From assembly GCA_002496395.1 (NCBI GenBank), contig DAJQ01000035.1:8069-59938 (forward strand): a DNA stretch of 51,870 nucleotides, in the 5' to 3' direction. The number at the start of each line of letters is the position of its first letter. Positions within the stretch are counted from its first letter, which is position 1. Both the position numbers and the translations under genes were made by a program. The notes under the pieces are model-generated. The model was not told the DNA's origin, did not search any database, and worked only from the letters and a program-made list of their open reading frames with translations. The DNA comes from Methanocorpusculaceae archaeon UBA456 (GTDB lineage: Archaea > Halobacteriota > Methanomicrobia > Methanomicrobiales > Methanocorpusculaceae). Positions 23,678 through 32,320 of this stretch are shown piece after piece.

Positions 23678-24730
23678 TTACAAGGGTTTATCAAGTTGTT
23701 GGTTATCCCTCTCGGATTCAACCTCCCGCCGGACGATAATAAGCCCGGATATAAGCCCAATTCCGATATTAAAGTAATACAGGATCGTCCGCCAGAGCAG
23801 GACAAAGACACCGATGACCGATGTGCTGATGAAGAGACCATAGATCGAGCTGATCGAGATCTCGGCAACACCAGCACCACCCGGTGTGAGCGGGATCATC
23901 ATGATGATTGCAATAATGAGCTGTGAAACAATTGATTCGAGGAAGTATGGCCCCTGCCCGAGTCCGACCAAAAGGATCGATGCAATTATGAATTCAAGGA
24001 ACCAGAAGATGGCAGTGAAGATCAGGCCAAGGAAAAGACCAAACTTTCCCATCCCGATAAATTTACCGAGACTGAAATGGAAGTTATCCACCTCACGATC
24101 GACTTTTTCCATGAGACGCTCGACTCTGGCCATCTCCCACTTCTTTGTCACATAACCGGAGACTGTTCTCATCAGGCGTTTCAAAATGAGGGGATTTCTG
24201 ACAGAGAGGGCAAAGAGAACAACACCGATCGTCACAGCAGCCCAGGTAATATAAATGACGGTATTGACGAGTGGGGGGAGGTTCACATCTTTCCAGGCAG
24301 TGCCAAGGAGAAAGAGGGTGACTGCTCCGCCAAGCCCGAATATGATGCCATCAAGTACCCTCTCCATGATCACAATGGCAGTTGCATCCCCGAGCTTGAC
24401 ATTCGCCCGATAGAGTTCATGCACCCTCACCGGCTCGCCACCTGCCTGGGACGGAGTGATTGCGGCAAGAAAGAGATTGGCAAAGACGAGATTGATGCAA
24501 TGAAACAGGCCGACATGGTACCCAAGCGAATATGCCATCACCTTGATCCGGAGAGCCCAGACGATGAGGGCAAGAACATGAACGGTGAGGGCAAGGAGGA
24601 TAATAAACGGGCTAAGATTTTTGAGGGCGATGATTGTGGACTCGTCAAAAGTGAAGTACAGGAGCCCTATCAGAAAGAGGGTGCTGATCCCGATTGAGAT
24701 CCAGATCCATTTCTTATGTTCTCGATTCAT
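23678..24730 (-). CDS. lysylphosphatidylglycerol synthase TM-region (flippase-like, UPF0104) protein
   Basis: This 350-residue polytopic protein has about eight hydrophobic segments and the family signature ITPSQAGGEPVRVHELYRA in the first half and IMMIPLTPGGAGVAEISI near the end. It corresponds to the membrane domain of MprF/AglD-type proteins without the aminoacyl-transferase domain. Archaeal relatives act in lipid or dolichol-linked glycan translocation. Here it may serve polyprenol-linked sugar metabolism, given the cis-prenyltransferase pair elsewhere in the window; that link is inference. Confidence 0.85.
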   Translation of the reverse strand: MNREHKKWIWISIGISTLFLIGLLYFTFDESTIIALKNLSPFIILLALTVHVLALIVWALRIKVMAYSLGYHVGLFHCINLVFANLFLAAITPSQAGGEPVRVHELYRANVKLGDATAIVIMERVLDGIIFGLGGAVTLFLLGTAWKDVNLPPLVNTVIYITWAAVTIGVVLFALSVRNPLILKRLMRTVSGYVTKKWEMARVERLMEKVDREVDNFHFSLGKFIGMGKFGLFLGLIFTAIFWFLEFIIASILLVGLGQGPYFLESIVSQLIIAIIMMIPLTPGGAGVAEISISSIYGLFISTSVIGVFVLLWRTILYYFNIGIGLISGLIIVRREVESERDNQQLDKPL

Positions 24731-24799
24731 TACAGCACCAGTACAACAAAAATTCTTTCATGAACAATTATCCGGCATTGTTAAAACGTCTTCTGGAAG

Positions 24800-25378
24800 T
24801 TATGCCGTGAAGAGATGGCGATCTCCGGTAATCCGGAAGAGACCTGCCCTGACACCACAGTCAAGCCATCCATAGGCATAGCTGTATGCAGCAAGTGCTG
24901 AAGCGAGATCCTGCCGGGTATGGTATGCCTCACCCTTTACCTTCCAGTCTTCGAAACAATCCCGGATTATTCGACAGAGCGGATAGATTGGGCTTGATTC
25001 ATCGGGTGCATCATCAATTGAGATGCAGGCTTCATGTAACATCCGCTCGTATCGTGTTGTCTTCTCTTCAAGGTGTTCAGTACAGTGTAGGGGGATCGAA
25101 CCATGAAGATCTGAGATCTCTCTGAATGGTGATGGAACGATCAGTATCCCAAGGATTGCACCGGCATCAAGCCACCCATATCCATAACACCAGGCGGCAA
25201 GGGCATTGACAGGATCACCTCGTGTGTAAAAGACAACACCATCCTCAAGGTAGGCAAACGCCATCTCAAGGATCTCATCCGCAATCCGGAGATAGGGAGA
25301 GGCGGGGCTGATCATTGGATGTGTATCTTCAAGCGCTTCGGTGAAAGACCGGCAGAGTTCGGCAAGCAGAACATGCAT
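24800..25378 (-). CDS. duplicated DUF357 protein
   Basis: This 192-residue protein consists of two tandem copies of the archaeal DUF357 helical unit. The first has YTRGDPVNALAAWCYGYGWLDAG (Y-x-R-G-D, then YGYGWLDAG), the second HTRQDLASALAAYSYAYGWLDCG. DUF357 is normally a single domain of about 70 residues of unknown function. A TTG at 25387 would overlap the dphB stop (TTGA); the ATG at 25378 is preferred. It is the last gene of the KaiC-GTPase-dphB run. Confidence 0.75.
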   Translation of the reverse strand: MHVLLAELCRSFTEALEDTHPMISPASPYLRIADEILEMAFAYLEDGVVFYTRGDPVNALAAWCYGYGWLDAGAILGILIVPSPFREISDLHGSIPLHCTEHLEEKTTRYERMLHEACISIDDAPDESSPIYPLCRIIRDCFEDWKVKGEAYHTRQDLASALAAYSYAYGWLDCGVRAGLFRITGDRHLFTA

Positions 25379-25383
25379 TTGAT

Positions 25384-26148
25384 TCAATCCGCTTCAGGGG
25401 GAAAGCCGGCAAACAATTCCAGGTACTCGCGTTCCATCATATGAAGATCCGCAGGGACGATCAGGATATGAAGGGGCGGCCCGAAATCCATGCTCTTCAG
25501 TTGATCCCCGGTTCCTGCGATCACCACCGGATCATTCGATCCTGCCCGTGCAATGCCGACAAAGAGAGGGATAGTGATATGCAGTTTTGAACAGATCTCC
25601 CCGATGATCACAATTGCTTCAGGTATCCGCATATACCGATCATTCTGAATATCCAGATATACGATCGTATGGAGGTTCTGGGAGCGGTTTGCTGCAATTA
25701 CCTCGACAGGTGTGGTGGGCATCCATCGTGCTTCCGGGTACGGGAGCGAACAGGACTTGCCAAACCGGTAGTTCTGAAGGCCGGAGAGACCGCAGATCGC
25801 ACTTGCAATCGAGGCAGCATGGATGATTGCAGTCCGGATACCCCGCTCAGCTGCACGGATCCTGAGATCGGCATGGGTGGTTGAGACCATGGTATCCCCG
25901 GCTGTCAGAAAGACGGCGGATCCCGATTCTGCTGCATCCAGGATCGGATCCGGGTGCTGTTCAACATCCTCCCGTGAGAGGAGGCGGATGGGTTGCTGGT
26001 AGAGCGCCTCAAGAGCCGGGATATCCGCACCCATCAGCCGGGAGGTATAGGTCTCCAGAAAGACCGCATCTGCGTCCCGGATAACCGAGAGTCCTTTTAA
26101 GGAGATATCATGCTCGTCATAGAGTCCAAGCCCGATAAATGTCAGCAT
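25384..26148 (-). CDS. dphB: diphthine synthase
   Basis: This 254-residue protein begins MLTFIGLGLYDEHDISLKGL and carries ETYTSRL, FLTAGDTMVSTTHADLRIRA and NYRFGKSCSLP, which are hallmarks of the tetrapyrrole-methylase-like Dph5/DphB family. It methylates the modified histidine of elongation factor 2 on the way to diphthamide, using SAM. The ATG at 26148 has GAGG seven bases upstream and is preferred over a TTG at 26160. It follows the GTPase fusion gene by 8 bp. Confidence 0.92.
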   Translation of the reverse strand: MLTFIGLGLYDEHDISLKGLSVIRDADAVFLETYTSRLMGADIPALEALYQQPIRLLSREDVEQHPDPILDAAESGSAVFLTAGDTMVSTTHADLRIRAAERGIRTAIIHAASIASAICGLSGLQNYRFGKSCSLPYPEARWMPTTPVEVIAANRSQNLHTIVYLDIQNDRYMRIPEAIVIIGEICSKLHITIPLFVGIARAGSNDPVVIAGTGDQLKSMDFGPPLHILIVPADLHMMEREYLELFAGFPPEAD

Positions 26149-26156
26149 GGGTATCC

Positions 26157-27323
26157 TCAATATTCAAACCGTGTGATCTGATCGACCATTGAATCGATGA
26201 TATCACGGCATTGCCTGCGATCGGTTGCCGATATGTAGTAGACCGGGGTATCGGGCCTGACATGAAGGGCAGTACGAATCTCCTCTTTGGTGAGAGAGTA
26301 GGGAAGATCTGCTTTATTGGCAACAACAATGACCGGAACAACAGAATTCCCCTCCACAATCTTCTTCAGCTGTAATGCTCTTGGCAACAGGTCGGGCCTG
26401 GAGACATCCACCATTAGAATTACCCCCATCGCATTTCGTGCCAGCTGGGGAACAATCGGGTCAAAGCGTTCCTGGCCGGGAGTGCCGTAGATATTGATAT
26501 CAAAACCTTTGCTTGCCATATGGCCGATATCAAGAGCAACAGTTGTTGGTGTGCCAAGTACCCCGAGGCGATCGACCGACATGCCGCTCTCTGAGATATT
26601 CTTGACAAAAGTCGTCTTACCGCTGTTTGAGGGGCCTGTTACGACGATCTTCGGGATATAGGGGACAATATGACCTTCGGTGACGATATAGGGGAGTGAA
26701 CGCGCAGGGAGTGGAAGCCAGGATACGGTATGGAGGGTGAAGTAGTTGAAGAAAGAGACAACTCCCGCTCCAGACTGAAGAGTTATAACGAGATCGAAGG
26801 GAGTTTCACTGAGGATTGAAGTAAGCATCTCCTCACCACAAAGGTTGAAATACTCAAAGGCGATCGTGACCGGTTTCTCTGATCCAAGATCATCAAAGAG
26901 GGAGACTGCGCCGGCAAATTCAAAGTAATCGGAGAGGAGATCAAGATAGACGACGATAACGTCGATCTCTGCCTCTTTGACAATTGTACGGATTAAATCA
27001 CGCCATGCTGCCCTGCATCTACTCTGGTCAGGATTTTCTCTCGTGATTGCTTCGACATCAGACTGGTCAAGGAAACTGATCAGTTCATCATAACAGTCCA
27101 GATGATAATGGCTCTGTGTGGCAACATCATTCAAGTAGGCATCTTTGCTGGTAAACGGCGCAATAACTAATACTTTCTTCCCTGAAACGACAGCAGTATG
27201 GAGCATCGAAATCAGGAAATGTTGTCCGTCTGCCTCAGGCTCGATCGAGAAGAGAACCCTGCTCCCATCGGGAATCCCTCCTTCAAGCAATCCATCCAGC
27301 GCATCAATTCCAGTATATATCAT
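26157..27323 (-). CDS. degenerate KaiC/RecA-like domain fused to a Ras-like GTPase
   Basis: In this 388-residue protein, residues 1-215 follow the KaiC/RadA-like order (TGIDALDGLLEGGIPDGSRVLFS, later DVIVVYLDLLSDY), but the P-loop is replaced by IEPEADGQH (28-34 region), so ATP binding is doubtful. Residues 224-388 are a small GTPase: G1 GPSNSGKT (230-237), G2 threonines 260/261, G3 YGTPGQERF (279-287), G4 NKAD (336-339), G5 SAT (365-367). The Asp of the usual G3 DTxGQ is Gly280. The start overlaps the stop of the upstream KaiC-like gene (ATGA). I infer a signalling switch; partner and output are unknown. Confidence 0.8.
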   Translation of the reverse strand: MIYTGIDALDGLLEGGIPDGSRVLFSIEPEADGQHFLISMLHTAVVSGKKVLVIAPFTSKDAYLNDVATQSHYHLDCYDELISFLDQSDVEAITRENPDQSRCRAAWRDLIRTIVKEAEIDVIVVYLDLLSDYFEFAGAVSLFDDLGSEKPVTIAFEYFNLCGEEMLTSILSETPFDLVITLQSGAGVVSFFNYFTLHTVSWLPLPARSLPYIVTEGHIVPYIPKIVVTGPSNSGKTTFVKNISESGMSVDRLGVLGTPTTVALDIGHMASKGFDINIYGTPGQERFDPIVPQLARNAMGVILMVDVSRPDLLPRALQLKKIVEGNSVVPVIVVANKADLPYSLTKEEIRTALHVRPDTPVYYISATDRRQCRDIIDSMVDQITRFEY

Positions 27324-28030
27324 CCTTCCACCACCAGTTTCCCATTCGGATCAAATGAATACGGAAGCCACGGAGTCATCCGTCCTCCAAGGCCAACAAC
27401 CCTCAGTTCAAAGCTTTCTGCCCCCTCTCTCACCTCAACCACCCCGTTCATCAGCTGTTTGATCACCGAGACGGTACGGGCATCAAATGACTCATTGTTT
27501 AAGGTATAAAGCCCGATCCACTCGTTCTTCTTGATCTTGGCAGAGATGACGTGTACAAACTGATACATCACCTCAAGTTTCCGGTACATCAGGAATGTTG
27601 AGAGCGAGTTAACGCAGAACCGAATCGGCGGCGGAAAAATGCCGGGTTTTGGATTCTTCAGGCTCTCATCGATGATACCTGCAAACATCTTGCTCATCTT
27701 GATGCTGATGCCGGTTAAGTCAACCGGGCTTGCAATGAACTTCATCCGGTCGGTATCAGGTACATTCGGCAGATCGCTTTTTGTGATGGCATCAATGATC
27801 GCTAAAGATCTCCTCTCTGTTCCATTCAGCTTAAAAAAATTCAGGATCTCGGATGCCCGTTCATCTGTCGAGAGAAGAACCGAGTATTCGCTTTCAGAAG
27901 GAAACGAGAGATTATATGCAATCCGCTCAGCACCTGATAACGGAGGTGCCAGTATGAGTACGTTTGCACCCGATGTCAATCCGCCGAGTTGATCGTCGAG
28001 TGCAGGAATACCGAACTGGTAGCTGTACAT
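27320..28030 (-). CDS. KaiC/RAD55-like protein with degenerate P-loop
   Basis: This 236-residue protein has the opening FGIPALDDQLGGLTSGANVLILAPP of RecA-superfamily signalling ATPases (KaiC/RAD55-like), but the Walker A motif reads APPLSGAER in place of GPPGTGKT, so the catalytic Lys and Thr are gone. Later segments (VLLSTDERASEILNFF, RFCVNSLSTFLMY as a Walker B-like strand) keep the fold order. It is probably a non-catalytic scaffold or sensor. It lies 13 bp after feoB and is coupled by ATGA to the KaiC-GTPase fusion gene, the likely partner. Confidence 0.75.
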   Translation of the reverse strand: MYSYQFGIPALDDQLGGLTSGANVLILAPPLSGAERIAYNLSFPSESEYSVLLSTDERASEILNFFKLNGTERRSLAIIDAITKSDLPNVPDTDRMKFIASPVDLTGISIKMSKMFAGIIDESLKNPKPGIFPPPIRFCVNSLSTFLMYRKLEVMYQFVHVISAKIKKNEWIGLYTLNNESFDARTVSVIKQLMNGVVEVREGAESFELRVVGLGGRMTPWLPYSFDPNGKLVVEG

Positions 28031-28043
28031 AATATACTACGTG

Positions 28044-29906
28044 TTATGTCATCCCTATTTTTAACAATGCGCCTACAATGATACCCAGGGCGACAGTATA
28101 CAATGATATGAGTATCGCCCACCGTTTCCCAATTTCCCTGATTAAAACGGCAATTGTCGAGATACAGGGGATAAAAAGGACACAGACAACCGCAAAAATA
28201 TACAGCTGCACACCTGAGAGGACAGCACTGAGATCAGCTGTGCCCGCAAGAACTGCCAGCGTCTCAAATGCCATCTCTTTTCTGAGGATGCCAAAGAGAA
28301 GAGCGGTAGCAGCAAATCCCGGAAGTCCGAGGACAGCCTCGGAATATGGGGTGATAATATCCTGGAATGCCGATACGAGTCCGAGATACTCAAAGATCCC
28401 AAGGAAGACACTGGACACGAGGAGGAGTGGCATGGCAATGAAGAGAAATTCCGAGAGACGTGTCCAGGCCTTCTTCACAACCATATCGGGCCGGGGAACC
28501 CGGAGTGCCGACATCTCAAGGATCATCCCAAACTGCTGGCCGGGCGTCACCTTCGAGAGTACGATCCCGGTTGCAAAGACGAGGAGGAAGACGATTGCAT
28601 AGACGGAGAATGCAGCGGCAAGGCCGATAAAAGAGGCAACGATTCCGGATATGACAACGGTTCTGGCTGAACAGGGGATCATCGTGACGAGCACCGAAGC
28701 AATGATCCGCTCTCTTCGAGTTGCGAGGAGGCGGACGCTCATCAGTGCCGGGACACTACACCCAAACCCAAGGACCATCGGGATGATCCCCTGACCATGC
28801 ATCCCGAACCGGTGCATTGAGCGATCTGCGAGGAACGCGGCACGGGTGAGATACCCTGAATCCTCGATGATCGAGATGACCAGGTAAAAGATGAAGACAT
28901 AGGGAAAGGCAATGCCCATACCGGCCTGAAGGGCGATGATCACAGACAGGCCGATTGCCGATGCGATTCCGGGGAGATTGAGAGCGAGGAATGGTTCGAT
29001 TGCATAGAGATCAAAGAAGCTAACGATAAGATCTTCAAAGAATGCCCCTGCGGTGAAGACGAGCAGGAGTATGACGATGATCAGCGCAATCAATATGGGA
29101 ATACCAGGAAATGCCCGCGTCAGAATCGTGTCAAGATCGAAACGGGGAGGGCGGGAATGCAGCCTGGTTACCTCCTCTGCCAGTGCATGGGAGAAGTTGT
29201 GCCGGTTGGTCGCGATGATCTGATGCGGCGTCATATTATGCCGCTTCTCGATCTCAGCTCCAAGCCCCTGTGCCGAGTCAGCGAGATCATCTGATCCCTC
29301 CGGGCGTACGAGTGCCTGGAGAGCATCACTTCTCTCGATACCAAAGACCTTTGTGAGGCTCCGGGCAGCTGCTTCGACATGGTGATCGTACGGAACACTG
29401 ATTGTCGGGATGGAGGGGTTTCCGGTCGCGAGATCGATGATCGCCTCCATATTCTTCCCCTCAGATGCAACCGTCGGGATGACCGGCGATCCGATCTTCT
29501 CTGAGAGGAGGTCGTAGTCGATCTCTATCCCGAACTTCTCTGCTTCATCGACCATGTTCAGGACAACAACCATCGGGATCTTGTATTCTGCGACCTGAAG
29601 GAGGAGGTAGAGGTTCCGTTCGAGATGGGTGGCATCTAAAACAGCGATGAGGATATCAACCTCCTTCCGATTCAGAATTCCACGAACAAGCGTCTCTTCT
29701 TCAGATTCGCCTTCAAGAGAATAGATACCAGGGAGATCGACGAGTTCGATCATCTCTCGCTGGAAACAGACATTTCCACGCATCAGATCGACAGTGGTGC
29801 CCGGATAATTGCTGACTTCAACACCGAGGCCAGTTAAATGGTTGAAGATGAGTGATTTTCCCACACTCGGGTTTCCAATGAGCGCGCATGAGAGGCGTCC
29901 GGTCAT
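28044..29906 (-). CDS. feoB: ferrous iron transporter B
   Basis: This 620-residue protein has an N-terminal G domain (G1 GNPSVGKS at 11-18, G2 YPGTTVD, G3 DLPGIYSL, G4 NMVDE) followed by the helical spacer and a membrane domain with two Gate-like repeats, including GFGCSVPALMSVR and MIPCSARTVVI, whose cysteines line the pore in relatives. It imports Fe(II) across the cytoplasmic membrane. The ATG at 29906 overlaps the stop of the DtxR/FeoA-type gene (ATGA) and has GGAGAAGG upstream; the earlier in-frame start is inside that gene and is rejected. Confidence 0.95.
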   Translation of the reverse strand: MTGRLSCALIGNPSVGKSLIFNHLTGLGVEVSNYPGTTVDLMRGNVCFQREMIELVDLPGIYSLEGESEEETLVRGILNRKEVDILIAVLDATHLERNLYLLLQVAEYKIPMVVVLNMVDEAEKFGIEIDYDLLSEKIGSPVIPTVASEGKNMEAIIDLATGNPSIPTISVPYDHHVEAAARSLTKVFGIERSDALQALVRPEGSDDLADSAQGLGAEIEKRHNMTPHQIIATNRHNFSHALAEEVTRLHSRPPRFDLDTILTRAFPGIPILIALIIVILLLVFTAGAFFEDLIVSFFDLYAIEPFLALNLPGIASAIGLSVIIALQAGMGIAFPYVFIFYLVISIIEDSGYLTRAAFLADRSMHRFGMHGQGIIPMVLGFGCSVPALMSVRLLATRRERIIASVLVTMIPCSARTVVISGIVASFIGLAAAFSVYAIVFLLVFATGIVLSKVTPGQQFGMILEMSALRVPRPDMVVKKAWTRLSEFLFIAMPLLLVSSVFLGIFEYLGLVSAFQDIITPYSEAVLGLPGFAATALLFGILRKEMAFETLAVLAGTADLSAVLSGVQLYIFAVVCVLFIPCISTIAVLIREIGKRWAILISLYTVALGIIVGALLKIGMT

Positions 29907-30541
29907 ACCCTTCTCCGTGCATGGATCTCGGATGCGACCTCGGGGGAGAGGGCGATATCGCATCCTTTCACCGAGATGACAACGGCTTCATTGTGGAGTT
30001 TTCTCCGTATGGTGATCGGTTCACCCTCGATAACACCAAGATCGATCAGCCTCCGGTGGCGGCCCGGGCAACGGACAAAGGTGACGGTGAGGGGCTCGCC
30101 TTCCGGGAAGGAGATGAGTGGTCTGGATTCTTGAGGAGTGGGACAGGAACGCCTCCCATGTCCCCGGCATCTTCCCCCTTTTGACTGCATGAATGAATCG
30201 AGGGCTTCGATCGTCTCTTCGGAGATATCATGTTCCAGGAGGCATGCTTCACGGGAGGCAGCTTCTGCCTCAAGACCAAGTGTCTCTTTTAGAAAGCATT
30301 CAAGAACAGCATGTTTTCGTGCGACCATCTCCGCAGCTCTTCTTCCTGCAGGTGTAAGGTGGTAGCCGGAAGAGCCCTCCGGGATGATGAGATCCAGATG
30401 CATGCACTGTTCAAGTGCAGTGGAAATTGATGCCTCCGGTTGAGAGAGATGAGAGAGGATCCTCTCCTGTGTAGGGACTTCACCATCCTGCTGGATCAGA
30501 AGGATGGTTTCAAGGAGATCTTCCTCAAGGGAGGTCTGCAT
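29903..30541 (-). CDS. DtxR-family iron-dependent regulator with C-terminal FeoA-like domain
   Basis: This 212-residue protein has an N-terminal winged helix (EEDLLETILLI, then SHLSQPEASISTALEQCMHLDLI), a metal-binding/dimerisation domain (HAVLECFLKETLGLE, CLLEHDISEETIEALDSFM) and a C-terminal SH3-like FeoA domain (PEGEPLTVTFV to DIALSPEVASEI). A basic Cys/His-containing linker (GGRCRGHGRRSC) joins them. It most likely represses feoB under iron sufficiency. ATG 30541 is chosen because a TATA element (ACTATAT) lies about 35 bp upstream; longer starts would overlap it. Confidence 0.85.
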   Translation of the reverse strand: MQTSLEEDLLETILLIQQDGEVPTQERILSHLSQPEASISTALEQCMHLDLIIPEGSSGYHLTPAGRRAAEMVARKHAVLECFLKETLGLEAEAASREACLLEHDISEETIEALDSFMQSKGGRCRGHGRRSCPTPQESRPLISFPEGEPLTVTFVRCPGRHRRLIDLGVIEGEPITIRRKLHNEAVVISVKGCDIALSPEVASEIHARRRV

Positions 30542-30577
30542 ATACAGAGTATCTGAGTCGTAAATGATATAGTATGC

Positions 30578-30592
30578 CATTTGGGGGAAATG
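30578..30592. promoter_or_regulatory. palindrome between the DtxR/feoB operon and polX
   Basis: CATTT-GGGGG-AAATG has 5-bp arms and sits at the upstream edge of the TATA element of the DtxR gene in the divergent promoter. It is a candidate autoregulatory site; arm length is short, so chance is possible. Confidence 0.35.
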
Positions 30593-30628
30593 CGTGCATC
30601 TATATGGAGCCGGATACAATTACCGGAT

Positions 30629-32320
30629 ATGGGAAGCGGGGTGAACGCTGAAGTTGCCGGTGTGCTTGAGAGGGTTGCCGACCTCCTCCTGGTGATCGGT
30701 GAGAATCCATTCAAAGTCCGTGCATACCAGCGCGCAGCCGAGGCGGTGCGGAGGAGTCCGTATGCGGTTGCCGGGATGAGCCGCTCTGAACTGATGGAGC
30801 TTGACGGCATCGGCAAGGGGACATCCGAGGCCATCCAGGCAATCGCCGAGACCGGGACCTGCTCAGAACTTGAGTCCCTGATGGAGAAGGTGCCCCCTGA
30901 CCTTCCGGAGCTGCTTGAACTGGATGGCGTTGGGCCAAAGACGGTGCAGAAGCTCTGGAGTCACCTGAATGTAACGTCCCTTGCAGAGCTTGAAACAGCA
31001 GCCCGGGGGCGGCGGATCCGGGGGCTGCGGGGATTTGGTGAGAAGAAAGAGGAGGAGATACTCCGGGCGGTCAGTGTCTATAAGAACCGATCCGGCAGGA
31101 TGCTCATCTCTGAAGCAGAGGAGATCGCCGGGGAGGTTGCAGCCATACTCATTCCGGGGACGTTCTCATATGCGGGGTCGCTCAGGCGGGGGAGGAGCAC
31201 GGTCGGTGATATCGATATCGTGACGACCGAGCCTGCGCAACCGGTCAATCCCAGGATCAGGGAGATCGCCAGTGAGATGATCGATGAGGGGATGAAGAAG
31301 ACCTCATTCTTCTATCGGGGGAAGCGAATCGACATCCGGTTTGCAGATACAAAAGAGTTCGGTGCGACACTGATGTACCTCACCGGATCCAAGGAGTTTA
31401 ATATCCGGCTCCGTGAGCGGGCGATTGGACGCGGGATGCAGCTGAATGAGTACGGTCTGCTCAATAAAAAGAACGGGGAGATGACCTGGTGCGCAACCGA
31501 GGATGAAGTCTTTTCGCTCCTCGGCCTCCACTTCATTCCCCCTGAGCTCCGGGAGGATCGGGGTGAGGTTGCTGCCGCCGAAGCCGGAACGCTGCCACAG
31601 CTGGTTGAGCTATCAGATATCAGGGGGGATCTCCATGCCCACACAACCGGATCAGATGGATCGCTCTCGGTTGATGAGCTGGCAGCAACCGCAGATGCGC
31701 TTGGATATGACTATATCCTCTGTTCTGACCATTCTGCCTCACTCGGTGTTGCACGGGGCCTCACACCTGAGGGGCTTTTCGAACAGGCACATGAGATCGA
31801 GATCGCAAACCGAAACCATGACTGCCGGATACTCGCTGGTATAGAGGTGGATATCATGACCGACGGGAGTCTCGGGCTGCCTGATTCTGTACTCGCCGAT
31901 CTCGATCTCGTCATCGCCTCGGTTCATTCCTCACTTCACCAGGAAGGCGATCAGATCACAAGAAGGGTGATAACAGCAATAGAAAACGAGCATGTCGATA
32001 TCATCGGCCACCCGACCGGGCGGCTGATCGGCAGAAGGGAGCCGTCTGCAATTGATATTCCACGGATCCTTGAGGCTGCACGAGAGGCAGGGGTGGCAGT
32101 TGAACTGAATGCTTCACCATACCGGCTCGACCTTGATGATATTTATTTGAAGACGGCAAAAGAACTAGGAGTGAAGATTGCAATCGGGACCGACTCCCAT
32201 GGGCCGGGAGATTTTGCCGCGATGAGATATGGCGTGACGACAGCCCGGCGTGGCTGGTGCGGAGCCCGCGATATTCTGAATACCTATTCATTATCCGGAT
32301 TACTGGACTATTTCAGATGA
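30629..32320 (+). CDS. polX: family X DNA polymerase with PHP exonuclease domain
   Basis: This 563-residue protein starts with helix-hairpin-helix units (LMELDGIGKGTSEAI and LLELDGVGPKTVQKL), then the polymerase nucleotidyl-transfer motif GSLRRGRSTVGDIDIV (about 182-197, with the two Asp of DID), and a C-terminal PHP domain beginning DLHAHTTGSDG (about 333-343) with ILCSDHS and GIEVDIM. PolX fills short gaps and trims 3' ends in base-excision repair. A TATA element (CTATATGG) lies about 25-30 bp before ATG 30629, so the mRNA is leaderless. The stop overlaps the next start (ATGA). Confidence 0.95.
   Translation: MGSGVNAEVAGVLERVADLLLVIGENPFKVRAYQRAAEAVRRSPYAVAGMSRSELMELDGIGKGTSEAIQAIAETGTCSELESLMEKVPPDLPELLELDGVGPKTVQKLWSHLNVTSLAELETAARGRRIRGLRGFGEKKEEEILRAVSVYKNRSGRMLISEAEEIAGEVAAILIPGTFSYAGSLRRGRSTVGDIDIVTTEPAQPVNPRIREIASEMIDEGMKKTSFFYRGKRIDIRFADTKEFGATLMYLTGSKEFNIRLRERAIGRGMQLNEYGLLNKKNGEMTWCATEDEVFSLLGLHFIPPELREDRGEVAAAEAGTLPQLVELSDIRGDLHAHTTGSDGSLSVDELAATADALGYDYILCSDHSASLGVARGLTPEGLFEQAHEIEIANRNHDCRILAGIEVDIMTDGSLGLPDSVLADLDLVIASVHSSLHQEGDQITRRVITAIENEHVDIIGHPTGRLIGRREPSAIDIPRILEAAREAGVAVELNASPYRLDLDDIYLKTAKELGVKIAIGTDSHGPGDFAAMRYGVTTARRGWCGARDILNTYSLSGLLDYFR

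Noticed and set aside
23665..23880. Longer start for the bifunctional nuclease gene
   Set aside because: The extra residues are antisense-like Ser/Arg-rich translation of the neighbouring gene region and do not match DUF151.
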